Positions 44,064 through 52,591 of a stretch of DNA of 64,000 nucleotides are shown one piece after another (position 1 is the stretch's first letter; each line of letters opens with the position of its first letter). The stretch comes from Falciphora oryzae (taxonomy: Eukaryota; Ascomycota; Sordariomycetes; Magnaporthales; Magnaporthaceae). Location: positions 414,324 through 478,323 of the forward strand of contig JNVV01000010.1 of NCBI GenBank assembly GCA_000733355.1, written 5' to 3'. A program made the translations under genes and the position numbers. Below the pieces are notes generated by a model that ran no database searches, was not told the DNA's origin, and was given only the letters and a program-made list of their open reading frames with translations.

Positions 44064-44833
44064 ATGCATACCAACAACGTCTTCGTGGCCTTCGCTGCCA
44101 TCGCTGCCGGCACTGTCGCGGCCGTCGGGCTCGGCCACCCTGGCCAAGCCGTCGCCGGGCGCGGCAGCATTGGCGGTTTCGTCGGGTCCCCGAACCAGCT
44201 CGCTGCCAAACGCCAGGCCGAGGAGGCGGATGTCAACGAGAAGGTTTCGGCCTGCGCGAGCGCCCTCGTAGCGATCGCCTCGACCATTCCCTGGGACCCT
44301 GAGCTGGAGAAGTCGATTGAGTCGTGGGCTGCTCAGCAAACGGTCAGTATTTCTAGCCCTTGCACGAGTACAGCACGTCGTGTATGAAGTCCTTCGCAGT
44401 GCAGCCGGCTAATCCAACACGTGTCCCTTCGTAGCCTGCCCCCAACGCCAACGTGTGCGACGTCAAGGCTCCTGCAGCGCTTACCTCGAAGATGGAGGAA
44501 TACGTCAAGACTCTCGATGCTTGGGGGTTTAGCAACGGGCCTGCCCACACCTCTTCGCTGTCTGCAGCCGGCTGTCCCATGGAGAAGTTCAAGGAGCTTG
44601 ATGACCGAGTCAAGTCCGCATTTGCGGCGCTCGAGAACTTCTACGCCACGACGACTGGCGGCACGACCCCCAAGACCACCGGAGGCGCTGCTCCCGGGAC
44701 CACGTCCAATGCTGCTGCTGCGGCTACTACGAGCAGCACTAGCTCTAGCAAGAATTCTGGTCCCCGCGAAACTGGCTTCGTTGCCGGTATGGTAGCTGCC
44801 GCCGGTCTTCTGGGCGTTGTCGCGGCTCTGTGA
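44064..44833 (+). CDS. Small secreted, probably GPI-anchored protein of unknown function
   Basis: Exons are 44064-44342 and 44435-44833 (intron 92 bp, GTCAGT...GTAG), giving 225 aa. The N-terminus (NNVFVAFAAIAAGTVAAVGL) fits a signal peptide, and AKRQ at about residues 48-51 resembles a Kex2 site. The middle part is a helical domain with a few Cys (SACASALVAIAS, VCDVKAPAALTSKMEEYV, AAGCPMEKF). Residues about 172-205 are Thr/Ser/Ala/Gly-rich. The last part (SGPRETG then FVAGMVAAAGLLGVVAAL) looks like a GPI-attachment signal: small residues, spacer, hydrophobic end. The function is unknown; fungal proteins of this form are wall or surface proteins. I do not recognise a named domain. Confidence 0.85.
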
Positions 44834-45337
44834 GCAGGACTAGATTACTTTCGGCATCTGTGGCCCAACATCCTGCGAGCAAGGGTGAGGAGGTTGACTG
44901 GCTTGAGTCCATCGGCGGGTCAATCCTTGTGTGTGACTGGGCGCTTGTATCTTCTCGTTCATTAGTTTTATACCAGTAATTTAGTCTCTTGCCGGCTCTG
45001 ATTAGCGGGGCGCAAAATAAGCAGCCTGTTCTCCACCCCTGGAAGACGGCGGCTACCTTGAAGACCCCGTAAAAATGATGGGACGCAAATGCAACCGACG
45101 ATGGCTAGTAGGATTCTCGGGCGTTTAAACAGCGTAAATCGTGGAATGTTGGAGCGTGAGAGCTAACATTCTGTGCTCCATATCTCCGTGGTCATATGCA
45201 GGTCATCAATCTTCGCTTGTGCGCGATGAGTCTGCTGATTCTTGGATAGGGTTGGAGTGAGCAAACGGGCTGCGCAGGCGACGGGCGAGAAGGTTGAAGA
45301 GATATCCGGGTGTAATAGGGACGCGAAGAGAGCATCA
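44834..45337. other. Convergent 3' region (GPI-protein / Seh1)
   Basis: 504 bp between converging stops; no feature recognised. Confidence 0.6.
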
Positions 45338-46711
45338 TCACGACCCCGGTTCCGTCTGTGGCACCGCCATCCTCATCTTCACCATGGCCAGTTCTGAGCT
45401 CTTGGCCCATGAGCCGTCGGGGGTCTGGCGGTAGCACATAAGCTTCCCATCGTCCCCGACGCTGCCGAGGATCTGCCCGTCGTCATCGAAGCCGACGCGC
45501 CACACAGGCGTGCGGTGCGTCTCCAGCCGCGACAGCTCTCGGACTACATGTCTGGCCTCGCCTGGCTGATCCGTCATGACGCGGTCCGCGTTGGCGCTCG
45601 AGATGGCCAGCTCCGAACCCAGCACGGACCTGGCCGGAGGAGGATTGGGCAAGCCAGCCGGGTGCTGCGACTGCTGTTGCTGCTGCTGTTGCAGCGAATT
45701 TCGCGATCCCCTCGAGGTGCCGGACCTGGCGCCCGAGGCGTTGTGGCCGCCCGTCCCACCTGTGGTGCTGCCGCCCTTGACAAGGTCCGACGAGGACCAG
45801 GACTTGCCATCGTCCGGGGAGAAGGGCGTGTCCAGGCGCACGACACGCACGAAGCCGTCCTGGCAGGCTGTGGCGATGATGTCGTACCCGCGGATGTTGC
45901 CAGCAGCCCAGGCAACGTCGCGTACGAGCCCCCCGTGGCCAGAGATCTCGGCGGCCAGGTAGAACTCCCTCGCAGACGGCCCGGCGGCGGATGAGGCGGC
46001 GTCACGGGAGCGGTAGATGCGCACGGTGCGCATGGCAGCAACTACCAGGGCCAGCGAGTCGGTTTGGACGCCGGCGCGCAGGGCCGAGTAGCAGGGGTCC
46101 GGGTTTGGGTCAAAGCGGACGCGGAACGATGTCTCCTCTCCACGGGCCGGGCGGGGGTTACAGACGACCAGACGGTCGACAGGGCTGAAGTCGGCCAGGT
46201 TCTCGGGCTGCTCATTTTCAAGCACGTCCAGAACGCCATCAGCAGCCAGCAGAGCCAGGTGGGTGTGGCGTGTCTCGTCGTTGTGGCGGAGCGAGAAGGA
46301 GCGGTAGGGCGCGCCGCCGCGTGACTTGTGCTCATAGGCGGCCTTGGCGTTCTCCTTGTTGCGCTGGCTGAAGCGCTTGCCCGGGGCGGCAGCCGGGTCC
46401 TCGGCCCAGAGCTTGAAGCGGCCCTCGATGCCGAGCGAGGCGACCAGATTGGGAAATATGGTCGGGGGCAGCCACTGCAGTTCGAGGATGTCGCCACCGT
46501 GGGCAGTCCAGTTGTCGCACTGGCGCCAAGTGCCGTCCTGGTGGCGGTTGAAGACCCGGATCTTGCCATCGACGGAGCCTGTCGCGCAGCGGTCGCCGTA
46601 GCTGTTGAAGGCAACGGCCTGCACCAGGTCCTGGTGGCCGTGGTTCATGATAACGTGAACCCTCGCCTGGTCGCCCGCCATGGGGGGCTCCAGGACCGCC
46701 GGGGGTGCCAT
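45338..46711 (-). CDS. SEH1: WD40 nucleoporin/SEA-complex subunit Seh1
   Basis: Single exon, 457 aa. The propeller starts with HGHQDLVQAVAFNSYGDRCA and continues through repeats with the order typical for Seh1: SVDGKIRVFNRHQDGTW, WTAHGGDILELQWLPP and FKLWAEDP near the start; ISGHGGLVRDVAWA and DIIATACQDGFVRV in the middle; and THRTPVWRVGFDDDGQILGS with DGKLMCYRQ at the end. Seh1 works in the Nup84/Y-complex of the nuclear pore and in the SEACAT complex regulating TORC1 at the vacuole. An inserted low-complexity loop (Gly/Ser/Asn-rich with seven Gln) lies between late blades, as is common in filamentous fungi. The gene shares a divergent promoter with Alg7. Confidence 0.93.
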   Translation of the reverse strand: MAPPAVLEPPMAGDQARVHVIMNHGHQDLVQAVAFNSYGDRCATGSVDGKIRVFNRHQDGTWRQCDNWTAHGGDILELQWLPPTIFPNLVASLGIEGRFKLWAEDPAAAPGKRFSQRNKENAKAAYEHKSRGGAPYRSFSLRHNDETRHTHLALLAADGVLDVLENEQPENLADFSPVDRLVVCNPRPARGEETSFRVRFDPNPDPCYSALRAGVQTDSLALVVAAMRTVRIYRSRDAASSAAGPSAREFYLAAEISGHGGLVRDVAWAAGNIRGYDIIATACQDGFVRVVRLDTPFSPDDGKSWSSSDLVKGGSTTGGTGGHNASGARSGTSRGSRNSLQQQQQQQSQHPAGLPNPPPARSVLGSELAISSANADRVMTDQPGEARHVVRELSRLETHRTPVWRVGFDDDGQILGSVGDDGKLMCYRQTPDGSWAKSSELAMVKMRMAVPQTEPGS

Positions 46712-47348
46712 TCTGGACTCGAGCCCTTGGATAGGTGCTTGGTGGTGCCTTTAGCCAGCAACCTGGGTTGGAGCAATGGTGGTATGGTTCGCGTGCCGTC
46801 AATTGAAAGCAAGGAAAGGGGAACCCGCCCCACGTGCCGTGAGTCTTGGGTAGGTGCGGCCCACCTTCGTCACCTTGCCGCACCTCGGCGACAGGGGTAC
46901 CTGGCCTGCGTTTATCGATAACGGCGACTATGGTCTTTTTTTTTTTTTAGAGGTTCCAATGGAATCGTTCGGCGAGGTTTCCACGCGCCGTCCAGCGTCG
47001 TCGGCGCAAACAAAAAACCCACATCCCGCTGCGACATGACATGATGCCTCGTGTCCACTAGCCTGGCCAGCTCAAGGTGCACCGGCCCCTTGTCGACCCT
47101 CACTCCCTTGAGCCTCCCGTTCGTTTCTCTGGCCAGTCGCTACCGCGCTCGGGCAGCCCGACCGTGCCACCGCCTGCGATTCCTCGACTTGTTTGCCTAG
47201 GTTCCTTCTTCACTGTCATTTCCCCCATCCTTCCTTCATTCAACGGCCTCAACCCGACCTAAGGCAGGCAGAGCCTCCTCTTGCTCCGAGAGCACCCACC
47301 CCCACACAAACCCGCAACGATGCGATAGCGCCTTTTCGACTCCCGACG
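46712..47348. other. Divergent promoter region (Seh1 / Alg7)
   Basis: 637 bp between two start codons. A run of T lies near 46937-46948. The frame upstream of the Alg7 ATG is open from 47193 but has no Met, so 47349 is the start. Confidence 0.6.
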
Positions 47349-48740
47349 ATGACAACTACCGATCTCTCTAAAAATGAGACGCTCAGCCTCCTGTCGCTCT
47401 TTGCGGCATGCGTCGCCGTGCTCGCCAACACCTTCAAGGGTGACGGCGAGCCGTTGGTCGCCTCGCTCGCCCTGAGCGGCATCGCCTTCGCTGCCAGCTA
47501 CGCCATGATCCGCTGGCTGGGCCCGACCTTCATCAAGGCAGGCATAAAGGGCGTCGACCTGAGCAAGACGCACAAGAAGGAGATACCCGAGTGCATGGGC
47601 GCCATCTGTGCCGTCGTCTACCTCCTCGTCATCATAATCTTCATCCCCTTCCCCTTCTACAAGGACATCGTCGCCGCCACGAGCGGCGGCGGCAACCGCG
47701 ACGTCGTTCTGCACATCGAACACGTCCAGGAGGGCCGCTTCCTGCACCGCTTTCCCCACAACAAGCTCGCCTCTTTCCTCTCGGCCGTCATCTCGCTGCA
47801 GTCCATCACCCTGCTCGGCATCGGCGACGACCTGTTCGACATTCGCTGGCGCCACAAATTCTTCATCCCCGCCTTCGCCGCCATCCCCATCCTGGTCGTC
47901 TACTTTGTCGACTTCGGCGTCACCTCGGTTGTCATCCCCGTCCCGCTGCAGCCATACCTCGGCGAACTGCTCGACCTCGGCCCCCTCTACTACGTCTACA
48001 TGACGGCCATCGCCATCTTCAGTCCAAACAGCATCAACATTCTGGCTGGCATCAATGGCATCGAGGTCTCGCAGTCCATTGTCATCGCCCTGCTCATCGC
48101 CCTCAATGACTGCCTCTACCTCTTCACCCCCTACCCGCACCCCGCTACCGACAGCCACCTCTTCTCGCTCTACTTCCTCCTCCCCTTTCTCGGCGTCAGT
48201 TTCGCCCTCCTGTGCCACAACTGGTACCCGGCCCGCGCCTTCTGCGGCGACACCTACTGCTACTTTGCCGGCATGGTCTTTGTCGTCGTCAGCGTCCTCG
48301 GACACTTCAGCAAGACCCTAGTCCTCCTGCTGGCGCCCCAGATATTCAACTTCGTCTACTCGGCACCCCAAATCTTCGGCCTCGTGCCCTGCCCGCGCCA
48401 CCGGTTGCCGCGCTTCCACGCCCGCACAGGCCTCATGGACCCCTCGGTCACGCCGTGGACCCCTGAGCGCCAGCCACGCGCCCCGGTCGCTGCGGCGCTC
48501 CGCCTGCTCGCTCGCTTGCGCTTGGTCCGGCTCACCACCGATGCCGACGGCCGCTTCGTCGAGACATCCAACCTTACAATCCTCAACTTGTGGCTGGTCT
48601 GGCGCGGCTCCATGACGGAGCGCCGTCTCGCCACTGAGCTCACTATCCTGCAGGCCGTCGCCGGTCTGACCGGTCTTTTTGTTCGTCACCGCCTTGCGCT
48701 CCTAGTCTTTAAGGAAGACAACTGGGGTGTGGGGGTTTGA
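47349..48740 (+). CDS. ALG7: UDP-GlcNAc:dolichyl-phosphate GlcNAc-1-phosphotransferase
   Basis: Single exon, 463 aa. This ER enzyme makes dolichyl-PP-GlcNAc, the first step of N-glycan assembly, and is the target of tunicamycin. Around ten hydrophobic segments are visible, starting with LLSLFAACVAVLAN. Family motifs: MIRWLGPTFIKAGIKGVDL near the N-terminus, GIGDDLFDIRWRHKF (the Asp-rich Mg2+ site), NILAGINGIEVSQS, and HNWYPARAFCGDTYCYFAGM (nucleotide/dolichol site). A variable, more hydrophilic loop (RTGLMDPSVTPWTPERQP) lies before the last helix-forming segment, as expected for GPTs. The end DNWGVGV is ordinary. A long antisense open frame over this gene is a composition shadow. Confidence 0.95.
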   Translation: MTTTDLSKNETLSLLSLFAACVAVLANTFKGDGEPLVASLALSGIAFAASYAMIRWLGPTFIKAGIKGVDLSKTHKKEIPECMGAICAVVYLLVIIIFIPFPFYKDIVAATSGGGNRDVVLHIEHVQEGRFLHRFPHNKLASFLSAVISLQSITLLGIGDDLFDIRWRHKFFIPAFAAIPILVVYFVDFGVTSVVIPVPLQPYLGELLDLGPLYYVYMTAIAIFSPNSINILAGINGIEVSQSIVIALLIALNDCLYLFTPYPHPATDSHLFSLYFLLPFLGVSFALLCHNWYPARAFCGDTYCYFAGMVFVVVSVLGHFSKTLVLLLAPQIFNFVYSAPQIFGLVPCPRHRLPRFHARTGLMDPSVTPWTPERQPRAPVAAALRLLARLRLVRLTTDADGRFVETSNLTILNLWLVWRGSMTERRLATELTILQAVAGLTGLFVRHRLALLVFKEDNWGVGV

Positions 48741-49002
48741 GACAGCGCTTTCTGGGGATGCGTTGGCGCATGAACAACGGAACGACAGGTGACGAACCGT
48801 GGGTTCATCCCTACCTATATGTATGATAGACAACTTCTCGTTTTTTTTTTTTTTTGTCATGCTCGTTTCTTTTGCCAGGGAGCCTAGTAATCTGTACTGC
48901 ACTTAGATACCAGCTACTCGCGGCATTAAATACCCCCCAGTTTGTCGCGACTTAGCGGTATCTAGTAGAACAGAGAGAGAAAAGATCTCGAAGAGAAGAA
49001 GG

Positions 49003-49019
49003 GAGAGAGAGAGAGAGAG
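49003..49019 (+). repeat. (GA)n microsatellite
   Basis: About eight GA units in the 3' spacer. Confidence 0.8.
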
Positions 49020-49410
49020 CAGTAAGCCACACGGTGCCCGAAACGGCCAGTAAAATAGATCCATACAAGCCCTGTAGACCGATAACAGCATATTAGCAAA
49101 AAAGGACACAGTTCTGCACTCGGACGTTCGTGTTTTCGTGGGCAGGGCTTTGCCGTTGTCGCAGGTTGTCTAGTTTTCCCAGGTGCGGTGGGATCCATAA
49201 GCCATGTTATGTGGCATCTCGAAACAAACACCGCGCGGAAATAATAAATGGCGAGCAGAGATCGATTCCCCAGCGGGTAATACGCTGGCAGCTGGCGAAA
49301 AAAAAGAAAGCCAAAGACCGCCCAAGACCTGTTATTCCACCAGTGTCACACCAACGCCGAAAGGTGCAAATTCCCGATCTGGGACCGCCGTTTTAGCCTC
49401 GTCATATAAA

Positions 49411-49545
49411 GAATATTGCCCCCTTTAAGAATGCTCAATAAGAGCTGCGTATCGCATATAAATCGGAAAATAACAAGGAAAAAGCAAAGGGAAAAAAAAA
49501 GAAAAAAACTGCAGATTGCACGGGTGTAACCGGCCTGAACAAAGA
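49411..49545 (+). repeat. Copy 1 of 135-bp identical flank of gap
   Basis: 135 bp starting GAATATTGCCCCC and ending CCTGAACAAAGA, identical to 49571-49705. The pair brackets the N run, so these are probably two ends of the same contig overlap rather than a biological repeat. Confidence 0.9.
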
Positions 49546-49570
49546 NNNNNNNNNNNNNNNNNNNNNNNNN
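49546..49570. other. Assembly gap (25 N)
   Basis: 25 undetermined bases. A round placeholder length plus identical flanks means the real gap size is unknown and may be negative. Confidence 0.99.
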
Positions 49571-49705
49571 GAATATTGCCCCCTTTAAGAATGCTCAATA
49601 AGAGCTGCGTATCGCATATAAATCGGAAAATAACAAGGAAAAAGCAAAGGGAAAAAAAAAGAAAAAAACTGCAGATTGCACGGGTGTAACCGGCCTGAAC
49701 AAAGA
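49571..49705 (+). repeat. Copy 2 of 135-bp identical flank of gap
   Basis: Exact copy of 49411-49545, directly after the N run. It ends 33 bp before the stop of the Set3-like gene. Confidence 0.9.
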
Positions 49706-49738
49706 ATAAAACGCACAGCTTCCCACGATGTACAGAGT

Positions 49739-52591
49739 TTAAGCAGGCGCCCCAGTCACCGGGGCGTTTGTGGAAGGTATCAAAGACTCGCTCGCCTTGT
49801 CTGTAGATGGTGAATCCGACATGGAAGGTGTCTCCACACTGGTCGCCGACTTGGGGTCGTCAGGGTTTGACATGGCTGCCTTGAGTGAGATTCCAACAGA
49901 GGGACGACTGGCCGCTGCTTTTCTGCTTTTGGTGTAATCGCTGAGGCTCAGCTTTTTCTTGACAGGACTTGGACCTGCGGCTGTGCCACTTGTGGCACCG
50001 AGAGAGAAAGGACTTGAAACAGTAGTACTCGAAAACGGTGATTGGGCTATGGAGCCAGTTGCTGAGACAGGGGTTGTAGTAGTCGAAATCGTCGATGCAT
50101 TCCCGTTGAGGATTGGTGGTGGTGGTGGCATCTGAACTTTCAGTTCGGGAGCTTTGGCTCTGATGCCGGCTGACGAGTCGCTGGATGTAGCCTCTGTTAC
50201 CACAACTGGAGGTATCGATGGCGAGGCAGGTGCATCTGTCATGGGCACATCGGGAATGATAGCGGGATCTTGCGGCGCTGTTGCCACAGGAGCCTCGGCC
50301 AGGGTAGGGGATGGTAGCTGTGGCTTGGTGTCGGAAGCGGGTGAGGCAACTGTTGTGGTGTCTGACGGGCCGCTCTGGGAGCTGAGCGAGCCTCGTTTCC
50401 TCCGTCTTTCTTCCTCTTCCTGGCGCCGTATGTGGCGATCCTCCAAGAGCCTCTTGGACAAGGATGTGTATCTTTTCTTTGGCCTCACAGCAAGGACGGG
50501 AGAGTCGCTGTACCACTGTCCTGGCTCTGGGTCGGTCTGAACGCTTGCATCGGCATAGCTGGGCTTGGGAGTTGCTGACGCCTTCCGAGAAGCAGGAAGA
50601 ACAAAAGTGTTCCGCGAGACCAATGGCTTCCCAACTTGCGCTGTCGTCAGAGATGTCGTATTAACCGGGGACCCCGACTGGCTTCTGCAGGTGCCAGCAT
50701 CGACATATTGTGACCCGTTAGCTTGACCCGACGGCGTTTTGGTTTTGTGTTTGGACGATGCGCTAGCTGACGTCGCGCCGTCCGACACGCGCTTCTTCTT
50801 GCGTGGCGGCTGATGCTGCTCCATCCTCCGGAAAGAGTCCTCCACCATTGCAACTTTCCTCTTGTCGCGGTCTGTGGGCTCGGTTAGAATCCCGAGGGTG
50901 TCGAAGGAACCTTGACGAGGGGCAGGCGTGGTCTGGGCCGGTGTCATGTCTCGACTCGGGGGCTTGCTGCGTGCAGAGCCAGAGACTGAAATAGCATCTA
51001 CTTCGGGCCCATCATCCAAGCGCCCCTCACTCGCTGCTCTGCTGTTCGTAGCATGCCCAGTGCTTGTCGGAGAGACCGTGTGAGTCTTTGGCTTCCGCTG
51101 TTTCTTTTTGCCAGCGATTCGGGACTGCGACCTGGCAAGGTGATTTCGGTGAAAGCGAACAAAAGCGCAGTTGTTGCCCAGGTCGCAGGCGCAGCCACCA
51201 TACTCGGACAGCATCAGATGGACCCAGCTGTGGATGTTTTGGTACTCGACCTCGTCTATCTCGTGCTTGTCATGAGGACCAGTGTCCTCGTCACCGAGAC
51301 CGAGTAGCCGGAGCATGCGAGCCTTCTGCTGCTTGGGGAACCGGAAGTCCCAAGCGATGGTGATTTGTTCGTTCGCCTTGATGTGCCGATCGCTAACAAG
51401 CCAGAAGTGATACTCGGAGCCCTCGGAGAGGAATGTGTCAATGACCGCATTCGGCTTGCAGCTGCGCCTTATATAGCGGGCGCGGGAGCCCTCGGATCTC
51501 GTGTCGATATAGAGCGGTAGCATTTCAAGGAAGAAAACGAACGGAAGAGGCGAGGTAAATTCGTCCCATCGATTGCTCTTGTCTGCCGAGTAATCCTTCT
51601 GGAAACCGATCAGTCCATTCAACTCAATGAGCGGGACGTTATGTTCGACGGCCGCCGGGGCTGTGAGGTAATTCCATTTGACGGTCGAGTCGGCGATCTG
51701 CAGCTCCTGGGTCTCCAACCGCACCGGTTGCTTCAAGGTCTCGATGTCGGACGGCAGTGGCTGGAACACGTCGCTGTACTCCCAACCGGTCTCTTGTCGA
51801 AGCTTTTCGGGCTCGCGTAGCCACAGAGACATGGTATTCGAGATGTTCAGGCTGGCAAACGAGTTCATTTGCACAATCTGAACCTTCTTGTCGTCAAAGA
51901 GCGAGACAAACTCGGGAGTATAGGTATGGATTTCGAAGTCCTGCGGCAACTCGGGAGGAGTAGTGGCAGGACTCGGAGGATGTCCGTTGCTCACCCCTGC
52001 GCGACCAGTCCCACACGGCGGGCTGCGCTTAGGGACCTGTGAACTGACGGAATGACTCGACTTGTGCGATGTTTTTGCTTTCTTGGCGGGGGGCGGTGGT
52101 GCGTCGTGGGAAGAGCTATGTTTGGCACCGTCGACCGTTGGGGGGTGACCATTCGCTAATTGGAGATCGGTCGGTTTCGGCTTCTTCTTGTGGCTCTTTG
52201 AGGGCGGTCTCTTTGGCCTCTTGTCGGTGACCTGCTCACGAACCTCAACGGTGCCGGCGCGCAACCTCTGGCGCTCGAATGCCTGCTGTCGATCCAAGGG
52301 ACGTGGCTTGCACTCGGCGCACGAGTGCGCAAAGTCAGGACGGACGGCATCCTCGAGATTGTTTGGGTAAAAGCACTCGATGTGCTGCCAGGTGTCGCAC
52401 GTCTCGCAGAAGATCGTGTTTCCGTCATCGCCAGAGAAGCTGCAGATACACTTGATGGTGTAAGGCTCCTCCTCCACCATCTCAACCTTGTGCAGCGAGG
52501 CATCTGGTGCTGAGAGCAGGGTGCTGGAGGGAGGCGCGCTCTGGCTCGGAAGCACGATCTGTGTCGTTAGCGGCGGTAGCTTTTCTGTCAT
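49739..52591 (-). CDS. PHD-finger and SET-domain protein, Set3-type
   Basis: Single exon, 950 aa. A PHD finger comes first: C48, C50, C62, C65, H70, C73, C91 and C94 in the C4HC3 pattern, which usually reads histone H3 tails. A Lys/Pro/Ser-rich linker (100-215) follows, with a patch KSHKKKPKP. The SET domain spans roughly 220-420, ending in RYIRRSCKPNA (372-382) and EQITIAWDF (408-416). Canonical SET enzymes have NHSC and a DY at these places; here they are RRSC and DF, so methyltransferase activity is doubtful. The rest is Ser/Thr/Pro/Gln-rich. This organisation matches Set3, scaffold of the Set3C histone-deacetylase complex. The 3' end lies only 33 bp from the assembly duplication, but the reading frame is intact. 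Confidence 0.9.
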   Translation of the reverse strand: MTEKLPPLTTQIVLPSQSAPPSSTLLSAPDASLHKVEMVEEEPYTIKCICSFSGDDGNTIFCETCDTWQHIECFYPNNLEDAVRPDFAHSCAECKPRPLDRQQAFERQRLRAGTVEVREQVTDKRPKRPPSKSHKKKPKPTDLQLANGHPPTVDGAKHSSSHDAPPPPAKKAKTSHKSSHSVSSQVPKRSPPCGTGRAGVSNGHPPSPATTPPELPQDFEIHTYTPEFVSLFDDKKVQIVQMNSFASLNISNTMSLWLREPEKLRQETGWEYSDVFQPLPSDIETLKQPVRLETQELQIADSTVKWNYLTAPAAVEHNVPLIELNGLIGFQKDYSADKSNRWDEFTSPLPFVFFLEMLPLYIDTRSEGSRARYIRRSCKPNAVIDTFLSEGSEYHFWLVSDRHIKANEQITIAWDFRFPKQQKARMLRLLGLGDEDTGPHDKHEIDEVEYQNIHSWVHLMLSEYGGCACDLGNNCAFVRFHRNHLARSQSRIAGKKKQRKPKTHTVSPTSTGHATNSRAASEGRLDDGPEVDAISVSGSARSKPPSRDMTPAQTTPAPRQGSFDTLGILTEPTDRDKRKVAMVEDSFRRMEQHQPPRKKKRVSDGATSASASSKHKTKTPSGQANGSQYVDAGTCRSQSGSPVNTTSLTTAQVGKPLVSRNTFVLPASRKASATPKPSYADASVQTDPEPGQWYSDSPVLAVRPKKRYTSLSKRLLEDRHIRRQEEEERRRKRGSLSSQSGPSDTTTVASPASDTKPQLPSPTLAEAPVATAPQDPAIIPDVPMTDAPASPSIPPVVVTEATSSDSSAGIRAKAPELKVQMPPPPPILNGNASTISTTTTPVSATGSIAQSPFSSTTVSSPFSLGATSGTAAGPSPVKKKLSLSDYTKSRKAAASRPSVGISLKAAMSNPDDPKSATSVETPSMSDSPSTDKASESLIPSTNAPVTGAPA

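Larger units (their letters stand above)
48741..49738. other. Convergent 3' region with assembly gap (Alg7 / Set3-like)
   Basis: About 1 kb. It contains a T-run at 48841-48855, a GA repeat (49003-49019), the gap and the two identical flanks listed separately. No gene is seen. It is the 3' side of both neighbours. Confidence 0.6.

Noticed and set aside
47259..48305. 348-codon open frame antisense to Alg7
   Set aside because: Asp/Glu/Val-rich with no motif; the sense strand encodes a clear Alg7. GC-rich third positions create such antisense frames.
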